A stretch of DNA of 5,239 nucleotides, from assembly GCA_020853515.1 (NCBI GenBank), contig JADYYU010000426.1, positions 1 to 5,239 of the forward strand, given 5' to 3'. Origin of the DNA: Chitinophagaceae bacterium. Lineage in GTDB: Bacteria; Bacteroidota; Bacteroidia; Chitinophagales; Chitinophagaceae. Within the stretch, counting starts at the first letter, position 1, and each line of letters opens with the position of its first letter. Below the pieces are notes generated by a model. The model saw only the letters and a program-made list of their open reading frames with translations, searched no databases and was not told the DNA's origin. Made by a program: the position numbers and the translations under genes. Below, in pieces: positions 1 through 4,964 of the stretch.

Positions 1-318
1 AAAACAGATTCTATGATGATTAAATATGCTGATATTTCTAAAACGCATATCTGCCCATTTGCCTATTATATCAGAAAACGTTTACGACTGGAAGGTATTT
101 ATGGAGGGGTGATGACCGTATTTTCGGAGGAAAAACCAGTGCGTGAATCCATTAAACTTACTGAAGGACTTAATTATAAACGTTCTTTTTATGGCACTAT
201 ATCCTATATACCGGCGCTGTTTGGACTTAATATGGCTTCGTGGGTAATCCGGGATGCATGCGGTATGTTTGAACCAACCCCACTCTGCATACCTAAAAAA
301 GTAAAGAAGCCTTCGTAA
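1..318 (+). CDS. tcdA: tRNA threonylcarbamoyladenosine dehydratase, C-terminal part (5' end outside window)
   Basis: This is the last 105 codons of a TcdA/CsdL (YgdL) protein; the frame is open from base 1, so the true start lies off the left edge and the ATG at 13 is internal. In the family, this E1-like, ATP-dependent enzyme converts t6A37 of ANN-decoding tRNAs to its cyclic form (ct6A) in the cytoplasm. Seen here are the family's conserved C-terminal signatures: a DISKT element near base 31, then CPFAYYIRKRLR, a VVFS-like strand (TVFSEEKP), and the glycine/proline-rich FYGTISYIPALFG block from base 187, ending in a WVIRD-type helix. The ThiF-like adenylation domain with its ATP-binding site is not visible. 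The tail after the conserved core is short and lysine-rich. No T-rich terminator follows. Family assignment is confident; activity cannot be judged from the fragment. Confidence 0.88.
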   Translation, partial: KTDSMMIKYADISKTHICPFAYYIRKRLRLEGIYGGVMTVFSEEKPVRESIKLTEGLNYKRSFYGTISYIPALFGLNMASWVIRDACGMFEPTPLCIPKKVKKPS

Positions 319-337
319 TCGGTGTCCCGCTGCGTAA

Positions 338-355
338 ATACCATATAAAGGGTAT
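338..355 (+). repeat. Small inverted repeat between two 8-bp direct repeats upstream of the lectin-like gene
   Basis: ATACC (338-342) and GGTAT (351-355) form a 5-bp inverted repeat with an 8-base loop. It is flanked by two identical copies of CCGCTGCG at 327-334 and 362-369, 35 bases apart. The second copy lies just upstream of the -7 box at 377-384. The arrangement could be a regulator site, but the elements are short and may be due to chance. No T-run follows, so it is not a terminator of the upstream gene. Confidence 0.3.
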
Positions 356-376
356 AAAATTCCGCTGCGCACGGAT

Positions 377-384
377 TAATTTTG
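377..384 (+). promoter_or_regulatory. Bacteroidota-type -7 box (TAATTTTG)
   Basis: TAATTTTG matches the Bacteroidota primary sigma factor -7 consensus TAnnTTTG exactly and is followed by CAG. I find no TTG at the expected -33 distance. The box ends 10 bases before the ATG at 395, so the transcript would start only a few bases before the start codon and be nearly leaderless. The intergenic position in front of a start codon supports it. Confidence 0.55.
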
Positions 385-394
385 CAGAAAAAAA

Positions 395-1006
395 ATGAAA
401 AATATTTTGCTGCTTGTTGTTCTGTTTTTCACCTGCGCAAATCAGGTGAAGTCTCAGCAGATCAAAGTTAATTTTGCTAATAATTTGATAGACTCCAGTA
501 ATAATCATTATCTGATTGACACAAATCAATGCGGTAATGTGCTTACTTTTTGTGATGATGCGTCAGGCAATCCTGCTAACGCCTACCAGTTTAACGGGCA
601 GTGCGGTATGCAAACAGATTCATTCAGCATGACCAACACGGCGTATAACGGATTTAGCGTCAGCTTCTACATGAACAAAAATTTTGACAGCAGCGCCGTT
701 CAATATGGCATTCTACATTTTTACAAAGGAACTTTTCTGATCTATGCGGTACGCGACAGTCTTTTTATGACTGTTACAGATTCGCTGAACAATGATCATG
801 TATTCGGGGCACCCTGCAATATGCCTAACGACGAATGGTTTTGTACCGTGATTACCTTTTCTGATTATGGCTCTGTGGATTTTTATTTTAATAAGGTGAA
901 ATACCATGCAGGTAATGCGGCTTTTAAATCATTGCGAAGGGCCTGTGAACCCGGGTTTTGTTATCCGCTGCATATATCAACTGATATCTGGGACAATGAA
1001 TTTTAG
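395..1006 (+). CDS. N-terminal product of the interrupted gene: signal peptide plus truncated LamG-like domain
   Basis: If TAG 1004-1006 is a real stop, this is what would be translated: 203 residues with a Sec signal peptide and most of a LamG-like beta-sandwich, but without the final strand and the T9SS sorting domain. Such a product would be expected to reach the periplasm and stay there, probably misfolded. It has seven cysteines after the signal peptide (for example in TNQCGN, TFCDD and NGQCGM), which could form disulphides. This entry is the literal ORF; the biologically likely gene is the full 395-1348 span. Confidence 0.6.
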   Translation: MKNILLLVVLFFTCANQVKSQQIKVNFANNLIDSSNNHYLIDTNQCGNVLTFCDDASGNPANAYQFNGQCGMQTDSFSMTNTAYNGFSVSFYMNKNFDSSAVQYGILHFYKGTFLIYAVRDSLFMTVTDSLNNDHVFGAPCNMPNDEWFCTVITFSDYGSVDFYFNKVKYHAGNAAFKSLRRACEPGFCYPLHISTDIWDNEF

Positions 1007-1123
1007 AAAGGAAAGCTGGATGATATCCGTGTTTGGAACTGGCCCTCTGATTCAGTGAACGTAGACGAAATCTGCACTAAAAACATAGTGCCTGCCGGTT
1101 TGCAGCAGTTTGATCAGAGTGGG

Positions 1124-1345
1124 GTAAAAATGTATCCGAACCCTGCTAATAGTTATATTATTTTTGAAAGTACTGAGCCTGCAGAACTGTTGGTGTATGA
1201 TATGACCGGCAGATTGATTCAGATGACAGTACTTGGCAGCGGCCTTAACCGACTTCCAACTGCACAATTTTCTAATGGAAATTACCTGATTCAGATTAAA
1301 AACACTCAGGGCGTATTTGCTACAAGAATGGCCGTGAGCGGACAT
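1124..1345 (+). other. T9SS C-terminal sorting domain (type A-like), separated from its cargo by the TAG
   Basis: This segment encodes about 74 residues with the standard features of the Por-secretion C-terminal sorting domain family: an opening YPNPANSYIIFES strand, a central LLVYDMTGRLIQ strand, a PTAQFSNGNYLIQIKN block, and a short final strand before the stop. In known T9SS substrates this domain directs passage through the outer membrane and is then removed, with the cargo attached to surface lipopolysaccharide or released. There is no convincing start codon of its own: the GTG at 1055 is just a valine codon inside the frame. Independent expression is unlikely. Confidence 0.85.
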
Positions 1346-1348
1346 TAA

Positions 1349-1673
1349 GCGGGCGTATTCAAAACGCCGGGTGCGCTCAATCCGGTAAAGCTTTCTGCAA
1401 TTACTGCTGCCGTAAATCAAGGAGAATTTCGGGAATAAATTCAGTCAGCACATGCAAGTATGCCCTCCAGAGCCCGTAATCAATGCAATTTCGTTCATGC
1501 GATCACTTTTTAAATGACTACGTATTAAAAAAAGGTTGCAATGCTTGCTGCATATCACCTGATTTTATATTTCGGGTACCTGTCAGTTCATCAATTAGGG
1601 CGTGTTACCAATCGTTTCCGTTTTATGAGGACCTTCAACTATTATTTTTGGTGCGACCTTTTCGATAAGGCAT
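1349..1673. other. Non-coding intergenic stretch, no recognisable feature
   Basis: About 325 bases lie between the end of the lectin-like gene and the rpmE2 terminator. A 61-codon open frame at 1483-1668 (+) has no recognisable family, no start signal and an unusual composition (many Cys, Phe and Arg), so I do not call it. Short inverted repeats such as GGCGT/ACGCC just after the stop at 1348 are not followed by T-runs. No tRNA, transposase remnant or promoter was recognised. Confidence 0.5.
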
Positions 1674-1705
1674 AAAAAAAAGAAGTCCTGCTAAGAACTT
1701 CTTTT
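1674..1705 (-). terminator. Rho-independent terminator of rpmE2
   Basis: On the minus strand, an 11-bp stem (AAAAGAAGTTC with GGACTTCTTTT, one G-T wobble) closes a 6-base loop, TTAGCA. The arms are at 1695-1705 and 1678-1688, and a run of T continues directly from the second arm to about 1674. It begins 24 bases after the rpmE2 stop codon, the right place for its terminator. On the plus strand the hairpin is followed by only four T, so it may stop transcription weakly in that direction too. Confidence 0.88.
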
Positions 1706-1729
1706 GTAGAAAAATATGTTGGGGGAAGA

Positions 1730-1981
1730 TTATTTTTTCTTTGCGTAACGTTTGTTGAATTTGTCGATACGGCCTGCAGTATCAAGCAACACGTTTTTAC
1801 CAGTATAAAAAGGATGTGATGTGTTGGAAACCTCCAGCTTAATTACCGGATATTCGTTACCATCCTCCCACTGCATTGTTTCGTTTGATTTTGCAGTTGA
1901 ACGGGATAAAAATGTTGTTTCATTACTCATGTCTTTAAAAATAACAAATCTGTAATTTTCCGGGTGAATACCTTGTTTCAT
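1730..1981 (-). CDS. rpmE2: 50S ribosomal protein L31, type B (zinc-independent)
   Basis: This 83-residue protein has the length and sequence of type B bL31, a large-subunit protein at the subunit interface. Diagnostic features are the MKQGIHPENY start, VIFKDMS, the S/T-rich middle (FLSRSTAKS), and the conserved SHPFYTGK motif at residues 55-62, followed by DTAGRIDKFNKRY and a basic tail. The cysteines that bind zinc in the type A form are absent: there is no Cys in the whole protein, so it is the C-minus, zinc-free paralogue. In many bacteria such paralogues replace the zinc form under zinc limitation, but many Bacteroidota carry only this type, so a zinc role cannot be assumed. The gene is monocistronic by its signals: its own promoter at 2039-2069 and a terminator at 1674-1705. 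The start codon has an A-rich leader and no Shine-Dalgarno sequence. Confidence 0.96.
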   Translation of the reverse strand: MKQGIHPENYRFVIFKDMSNETTFLSRSTAKSNETMQWEDGNEYPVIKLEVSNTSHPFYTGKNVLLDTAGRIDKFNKRYAKKK

Positions 1982-1999
1982 ATATTTTTTGTTTTTTGC

Positions 2000-2035
2000 G
2001 CATGATCCTAACCATGCTGTGATTAAAATTTAGGA
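2000..2035 (-). promoter_or_regulatory. Possible structured leader of rpmE2 with two competing hairpins
   Basis: Between the promoter and the start codon, two inverted repeats overlap. TCCTAA (2035-2030 on the minus strand) can pair with TTAGGA (2011-2006). GCATG (2017-2013) can pair with CATGC (2004-2000). The second hairpin has TTAGGA in its loop, and the linker between TTAGGA and CATGC is a single base, too short for both helices to coexist as a pseudoknot. They are therefore probably mutually exclusive. Ribosomal protein genes, including some L31 genes, are known to use autoregulatory leaders. I do not recognise this as a named family. The predicted start site lies at or next to the first repeat, so the outer stem may be incomplete in the transcript. 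Confidence 0.3.
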
Positions 2036-2038
2036 CTG

Positions 2039-2069
2039 CAAATGTAGCTTATTTTTGTAAAAAAGACAA
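2039..2069 (-). promoter_or_regulatory. Promoter of rpmE2 (TTG-N20-TACATTTG)
   Basis: On the minus strand the -33 element TTG (2069-2067), within a TTTTTTG run, is followed by 20 bases and then TACATTTG (2046-2039), an exact match to the Bacteroidota -7 consensus TAnnTTTG. Transcription should start at about 2033-2036, giving a leader of roughly 50-55 bases before the rpmE2 ATG. This is the best complete promoter in the window. Confidence 0.75.
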
Positions 2070-2091
2070 AAAAGATACAAATAGGGGGCAA

Positions 2092-2101
2092 TTCAATTGA
2101 A
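2092..2101. repeat. 10-bp perfect palindrome TTCAATTGAA
   Basis: TTCAATTGAA is a perfect palindrome lying between the end of yajQ and the rpmE2 promoter, about 23 bases upstream of the rpmE2 -33 element. It could be an operator half-site pair for a dimeric regulator. It could equally be chance in AT-rich DNA; there is no second copy in the window. Confidence 0.2.
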
Positions 2102-2173
2102 ATAAGTCTGCCGAAAGGTTTTAATGCCTGCCTGTTGCGTGCGAAAAGGCAGCACAAAGGTTCAGTTCGATGA

Positions 2174-2665
2174 TCAGCTCTTCATATTGACATATTGCAA
2201 AGGAATCTTCAGGTCGCTGGTTTTGCACAATTGAATGACATCCTGTAAATCGTCAATTTTTTTGCCGGTGATGCGGATGATATCGTCCATGATGGCAGCC
2301 TGCACCTTTAATCCGCTATCTTTTATCAGCTTTACAATTTTTTTTGAATCATCCTGCGCCAGGCCGTTTTTGACCGGAACTTCCTTTTTTACTATTTTGC
2401 CCGAAGGATGCACCTCTTTTGACAGATCAAAGCAATTGCCATCCAGCCCCTGTCGCATTGAGCGGCTGATCAGCACATCTACGATCTGTTCCATTTTCAT
2501 ATCGCTGTCGGCCTCCAACTGTACTTTAAAGTCTTTTTTTTGAAGTTCAATCAGTACATGAGAACCTTTAAAGTCGAAGCGGTTGGTGATTTCTTTTTTA
2601 ACAATGTTCACCGCGTTATCTAAAGTTTGCAAATCAACTTTGCTCGTAATGTCAAATGAGGGCAT
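2174..2665 (-). CDS. yajQ: YajQ family nucleotide-binding protein (UPF0234)
   Basis: The product is 163 residues, the usual YajQ length. It has the expected motifs: MPSFDITSKVD at the N-terminus, the TNRFDFKGS segment at about 27-35, a central ISRSMRQGLD stretch, DSGLKVQAAIMDDIIRITGKK at about 116-136, and a final DLKIPLQYVNMKS replacing the proteobacterial PLQFDNFR ending. The fold is two ferredoxin-like domains. E. coli YajQ has been reported to bind RNA and nucleotides, and Xanthomonas homologues bind cyclic di-GMP and act with a transcription factor. Whether this one binds cyclic di-GMP cannot be told from sequence. It is probably cytosolic. It lies upstream of rpmE2 on the same strand, 192 bases away and with separate promoters. 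No T-run terminator was found after its TGA stop. Confidence 0.95.
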   Translation of the reverse strand: MPSFDITSKVDLQTLDNAVNIVKKEITNRFDFKGSHVLIELQKKDFKVQLEADSDMKMEQIVDVLISRSMRQGLDGNCFDLSKEVHPSGKIVKKEVPVKNGLAQDDSKKIVKLIKDSGLKVQAAIMDDIIRITGKKIDDLQDVIQLCKTSDLKIPLQYVNMKS

Positions 2666-2680
2666 AAAATAATTTTACTG

Positions 2681-2688
2681 CAAAAATA
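2681..2688 (-). promoter_or_regulatory. Bacteroidota-type -7 box of yajQ (TATTTTTG)
   Basis: On the minus strand TATTTTTG, followed by CAG, exactly matches TAnnTTTG and ends 15 bases before the yajQ ATG. No TTG is present at the -33 distance. The leader would be roughly 10 bases, and no Shine-Dalgarno sequence is seen between the box and the start codon. Confidence 0.6.
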
Positions 2689-2799
2689 AAGATTAAACCC
2701 AGATTTTGCGTTTGAAATTCTTTGGCAGGGCTAAACAAATACAGAATGTAAACTTCATTAAATATTTTCTGATACCGGGAATTTATTCTATTTTCTGAC

Positions 2800-2976
2800 A
2801 TGGAAAATGCGCTCAGCCAGTTGCATGATTATATTTTAAAGTGTAATGGGGTCCCAGCCTGCAGAATCGGGGTTAAGGCGCTCAATGGCTTTTTTTCTGC
2901 TTTCATTAGGTTAATATGCCGGAGTCAGATTATATTTATATTTCCAATACCCCTGTTAACCACATTAACTACGTGA
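2800..2976 (+). CDS. Doubtful 58-codon ORF directly upstream of the acyltransferase
   Basis: An ATG at 2800 opens a 58-codon frame that stops with TGA at 2974-2976, four bases before the TTG start of the acyltransferase gene. The first half (MENALSQLHDYILKCN) is polar. The second half is basic and then hydrophobic (SQIIFIFPIPLLTTLTT), so it could form one short membrane segment. No family is recognised, there is no ribosome binding site, and no good promoter precedes it. It is either a small leader peptide, translationally coupled to the downstream gene, or a chance open frame. The rest of the 315-base divergent gap at 2666-2980 holds only the yajQ -7 box and TATATTTA at about 2932-2939, a seven-of-eight match to a -7 box facing the acyltransferase. 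Confidence 0.2.
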   Translation: MENALSQLHDYILKCNGVPACRIGVKALNGFFSAFIRLICRSQIIFIFPIPLLTTLTT

Positions 2977-2980
2977 AACC

Positions 2981-4147
2981 TTGAACAACGAAAAAAAGAA
3001 AGCAAGCAGGAAAGCGCTTGCATTGCCAATCACTGCGTCGATAGAGCAACCGCGCAATCTCAATCTGGATTCATTCCGGGGACTGATGGCCCTGTCTGTC
3101 ATAATCAGTCATGTTGAATACATCCGGTTTTTTTTTAATATGCCCAGTCATTTTGTTGAGCCCCTTTTTTTTCATTTGGGGAGAATCGGAGTTACCGGTT
3201 TTTTTGTATTAAGCGGTTTTCTGATTACCAACAATTTGCTGAAACTTAAGAAGGAAGAACGCCCGGTTGCGGCCGCATTTAAACTGTTTTATCTGAAAAG
3301 GGCACTGCGTATACTTCCTCCCTACTATCTGATCATCCTATTGAGCATGTTTGTATTGCCATACATTTCCTGCCTTCATTATCAGGTCCCTCCTGGTATT
3401 ACAGATGCGAGGGCAGTGCTGCCTGAGGTGGCCGTTTTTTATTATGCCCTTTTACCACAAATCGCGATCGCAAAGTTTATTGTGCTCCCCTTTGCAGAAC
3501 CGACCTGGTCTATTGGTGTAGAGGAAATGTTTTATTTACTGGTACCCCTGTTTGTTTTCTTTACAGGCTTTCGTAAGAGATGGATCATTGTTTTAAGTAT
3601 ATTGCTGGTGCTGCTGAAAGTGTATATTTGGGTGTATATACCAGGTGCGGAACGCCTTCCATTTTTCAGTTTTCTGATTTTGTCGCGTTTTGAATGTATT
3701 ATGGTGGGTTGCCTGATGAGTTGTCTGGTTGCCGGGGATCATAAAATATTCCGTCATATTAATGCAGTTTACTGCGCCGTTGCATGCCTTTTGCTGATAA
3801 TTTGTGTCATTACGATACATTTTGATTTATATATTTATCTGCATTTTGCGGTGTTTTTTGGTGTGATAATATTATACCTGTATAAGCACCCGGTACGATT
3901 TCTTAATAATAAAGTGATGGTGTTTATAGGCAAAATATCTTTCAGCATTTATCTTGTGCACGAAATTGCAGTGGTATTTTTATTGAATATCGAAACAATT
4001 TCACCTAACAACGAATTTTCTTCTTTGACTTTATATGTACTTGCAATTGCTCTTTCTATACTGCTGGGCTGGATATTTTATAAAATAGTAGAGGAGCCTT
4101 TTCTTAAGTTAAAAGCCAGATTAGATCAAAAGCACGCGCTTCAGTAA
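2981..4147 (+). CDS. Integral-membrane acyltransferase, acyltransferase 3 (OafA/YrhL-like) family
   Basis: The 388-residue, very hydrophobic protein has about ten membrane segments and the full set of acyltransferase-3 motifs. These are DSFRGLMALSVIISH at 30-44 (the R-G pair and His44 of the family), GRIGVTGFFVLSGFLIT at 67-83, FYLKRALRILPPYY, WSIGVEEMFYL from Trp176 with the conserved Glu pair, SRFECIMVGCLMS, and FIGKISFSIYLVHE at 315-328. It ends in VEEPFLKLK, a typical last helix. Such enzymes move acetyl or other acyl groups from a cytoplasmic donor to extracytoplasmic sugars of O-antigen, capsule, exopolysaccharide or peptidoglycan. The substrate cannot be read from sequence, and there is no SGNH domain attached. 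TTG at 2981 is chosen because an in-frame stop lies at 2966 and the first ATG (3086) falls inside the first motif. The paaG-like gene follows after 17 bases. Confidence 0.92.
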   Translation: MNNEKKKASRKALALPITASIEQPRNLNLDSFRGLMALSVIISHVEYIRFFFNMPSHFVEPLFFHLGRIGVTGFFVLSGFLITNNLLKLKKEERPVAAAFKLFYLKRALRILPPYYLIILLSMFVLPYISCLHYQVPPGITDARAVLPEVAVFYYALLPQIAIAKFIVLPFAEPTWSIGVEEMFYLLVPLFVFFTGFRKRWIIVLSILLVLLKVYIWVYIPGAERLPFFSFLILSRFECIMVGCLMSCLVAGDHKIFRHINAVYCAVACLLLIICVITIHFDLYIYLHFAVFFGVIILYLYKHPVRFLNNKVMVFIGKISFSIYLVHEIAVVFLLNIETISPNNEFSSLTLYVLAIALSILLGWIFYKIVEEPFLKLKARLDQKHALQ

Positions 4148-4164
4148 AACTAAAAAAATACGAT

Positions 4165-4941
4165 ATGTCATATATTCAATACGAAATCAGGGATTCCATT
4201 GCCACCATTGTTTTAAACAGGGCAGATAAGTACAATAGTTTTTGCCGCGAAATGGCACTCGATATGCAACAGGCTCTCGATCAGGCAGCAGCCGATACAA
4301 CAGTGCGTTGTGTTTATATTACCGGGGCAGGTAAGGCATTTTGCGCGGGACAGGATCTGGCAGAGGCCATTGAAGATAATGGCATCGAACTGTCGCAAAT
4401 TGTTACTGAGCATTACAATCCGATCATCATGAAGATGCGTGAAATGCCGAAGCCGGTGATCTGTGCTGTGAATGGAGTGGCGGCCGGTGCGGGTGCCAAT
4501 ATTGCCCTGGCCGGTGATATTGTGGTCGCAACTGCGAGTGCCTCATTTATACAGGCTTTCAGCAAAATTGGATTAATACCTGATAGCGGGGGAACCTTTT
4601 TATTGCCACGGCTGATCGGATTTCAGAAGGCAACTGCTCTGATGATGCTCGGTGAGAAAGTCATGGCCGAAGAAGCTGAAAAGCTTGGGATGATCTATAA
4701 ATTTTTTGCGGATGAAAATTTTGCCGGTGAAAGCTGGAAACTGGCGCAAACGTTAGCTGCCATGCCCACTAAAGGGCTTGCGCTCACCAAGCAATTATTG
4801 AACGAGAGTGCTGACAATAACCTCACGGAGCAACTGAAACTTGAAGGGGAAATACAGGTGCTGGCTTCCCAAACTTTTGATTACAATGAAGGCGTAACTG
4901 CATTTCTCGAAAAGCGAAAGCCAAGCTTTAAAGGGGTCTGA
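4165..4941 (+). CDS. paaG: Enoyl-CoA hydratase/isomerase family protein, PaaG-like
   Basis: This is a 258-residue crotonase-fold protein of full length. The CoA and oxyanion-hole segments are visible: GAGKAFCAGQDL at about 54-65 and AVNGVAAGAGANIALAGDIV at 101-120. The active-site block FSKIGLIPDSGGTFLLPR places Asp140 where E. coli PaaG has its catalytic Asp. There is no second Glu as in true enoyl-CoA hydratases. The YNP motif at 84-86, the Q in AGQDL and the EGVTAFLEKRKPSFKG tail all match PaaG. PaaG isomerises the ring epoxide of phenylacetyl-CoA to an oxepin and shifts double bonds in later steps; homologues also serve as general delta3-delta2 enoyl-CoA isomerases. No other paa genes are present here, so its in vivo pathway is uncertain. 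It starts 17 bases after the acyltransferase stop, with an A-rich leader and no Shine-Dalgarno sequence, and is probably co-transcribed with it. Confidence 0.9.
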   Translation: MSYIQYEIRDSIATIVLNRADKYNSFCREMALDMQQALDQAAADTTVRCVYITGAGKAFCAGQDLAEAIEDNGIELSQIVTEHYNPIIMKMREMPKPVICAVNGVAAGAGANIALAGDIVVATASASFIQAFSKIGLIPDSGGTFLLPRLIGFQKATALMMLGEKVMAEEAEKLGMIYKFFADENFAGESWKLAQTLAAMPTKGLALTKQLLNESADNNLTEQLKLEGEIQVLASQTFDYNEGVTAFLEKRKPSFKGV

Positions 4942-4964
4942 ACGCATGCGCAGTCATCCGTTGA

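Larger units (their letters stand above)
395..1348 (+). pseudogene. T9SS-secreted LamG/ConA-like protein interrupted by an in-frame TAG
   Basis: The reading frame from ATG 395 to TAA 1346-1348 covers 318 codons before the final stop, with one internal stop, TAG at 1004-1006 (codon 204). Domains in order: a signal peptide at residues 1-20 (Lys2, hydrophobic LLLVVLFF, likely cleavage after VKS before QQ); a LamG/concanavalin-A-like jelly-roll domain at about 25-220, with NPANAYQFNG as the early strand; and a type IX secretion sorting domain at about 244-317 beginning VKMYPNPANSY. The stop falls inside the LamG domain. The next codons, without any frame shift, encode KGKLDDIRVWNW, the typical last strand of LamG domains. 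The whole therefore reads as one gene with a nonsense change rather than two genes. Family members are exported by Sec, then cross the outer membrane through T9SS, often binding glycans. As read, the product would lose its sorting signal. A sequencing error or stop read-through remains possible. No Shine-Dalgarno sequence is present. Confidence 0.75.

Noticed and set aside
13..15. ATG at 13 as the start of a 101-residue gene
   Set aside because: The frame is open to base 1 and the protein begins inside the conserved TcdA C-terminal region, so the gene starts outside the window.
1055..1348. Separate gene starting at GTG 1055
   Set aside because: The GTG is in the same frame as the upstream gene, and the homologous LamG end strand lies before it (1007-1040), so this is the 3' part of the interrupted gene, not an independent gene.
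1349..1375. GGCGT/ACGCC hairpin after the lectin-like gene as a terminator
   Set aside because: Only a 5-bp stem and no T-run follows.
1052..1420. 122-codon minus-strand open frame over the T9SS sorting domain
   Set aside because: It lies antisense to a clear, conserved sorting domain and its translation resembles no family; a shadow frame.
1598..1660. GGGCGTGTTACC followed by a TTTCCG segment, reminiscent of interspersed GGGCGT-type non-coding repeats seen in Bacteroidota genomes
   Set aside because: The resemblance is limited to a short core from memory, there is no second copy in the window, and the rest is AT-rich; it would need a genome-wide search for further copies.
1483..1668. 61-codon plus-strand open frame in the gap after the lectin-like gene
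   Set aside because: No recognisable family, no promoter or leader signal, and an odd Cys/Phe-rich composition; most likely chance.
2000..2035. H-type pseudoknot in the rpmE2 leader
   Set aside because: The order of the repeats has pseudoknot topology, but the linker crossing the 6-bp stem is one base, which is sterically too short; alternative hairpins are more plausible.
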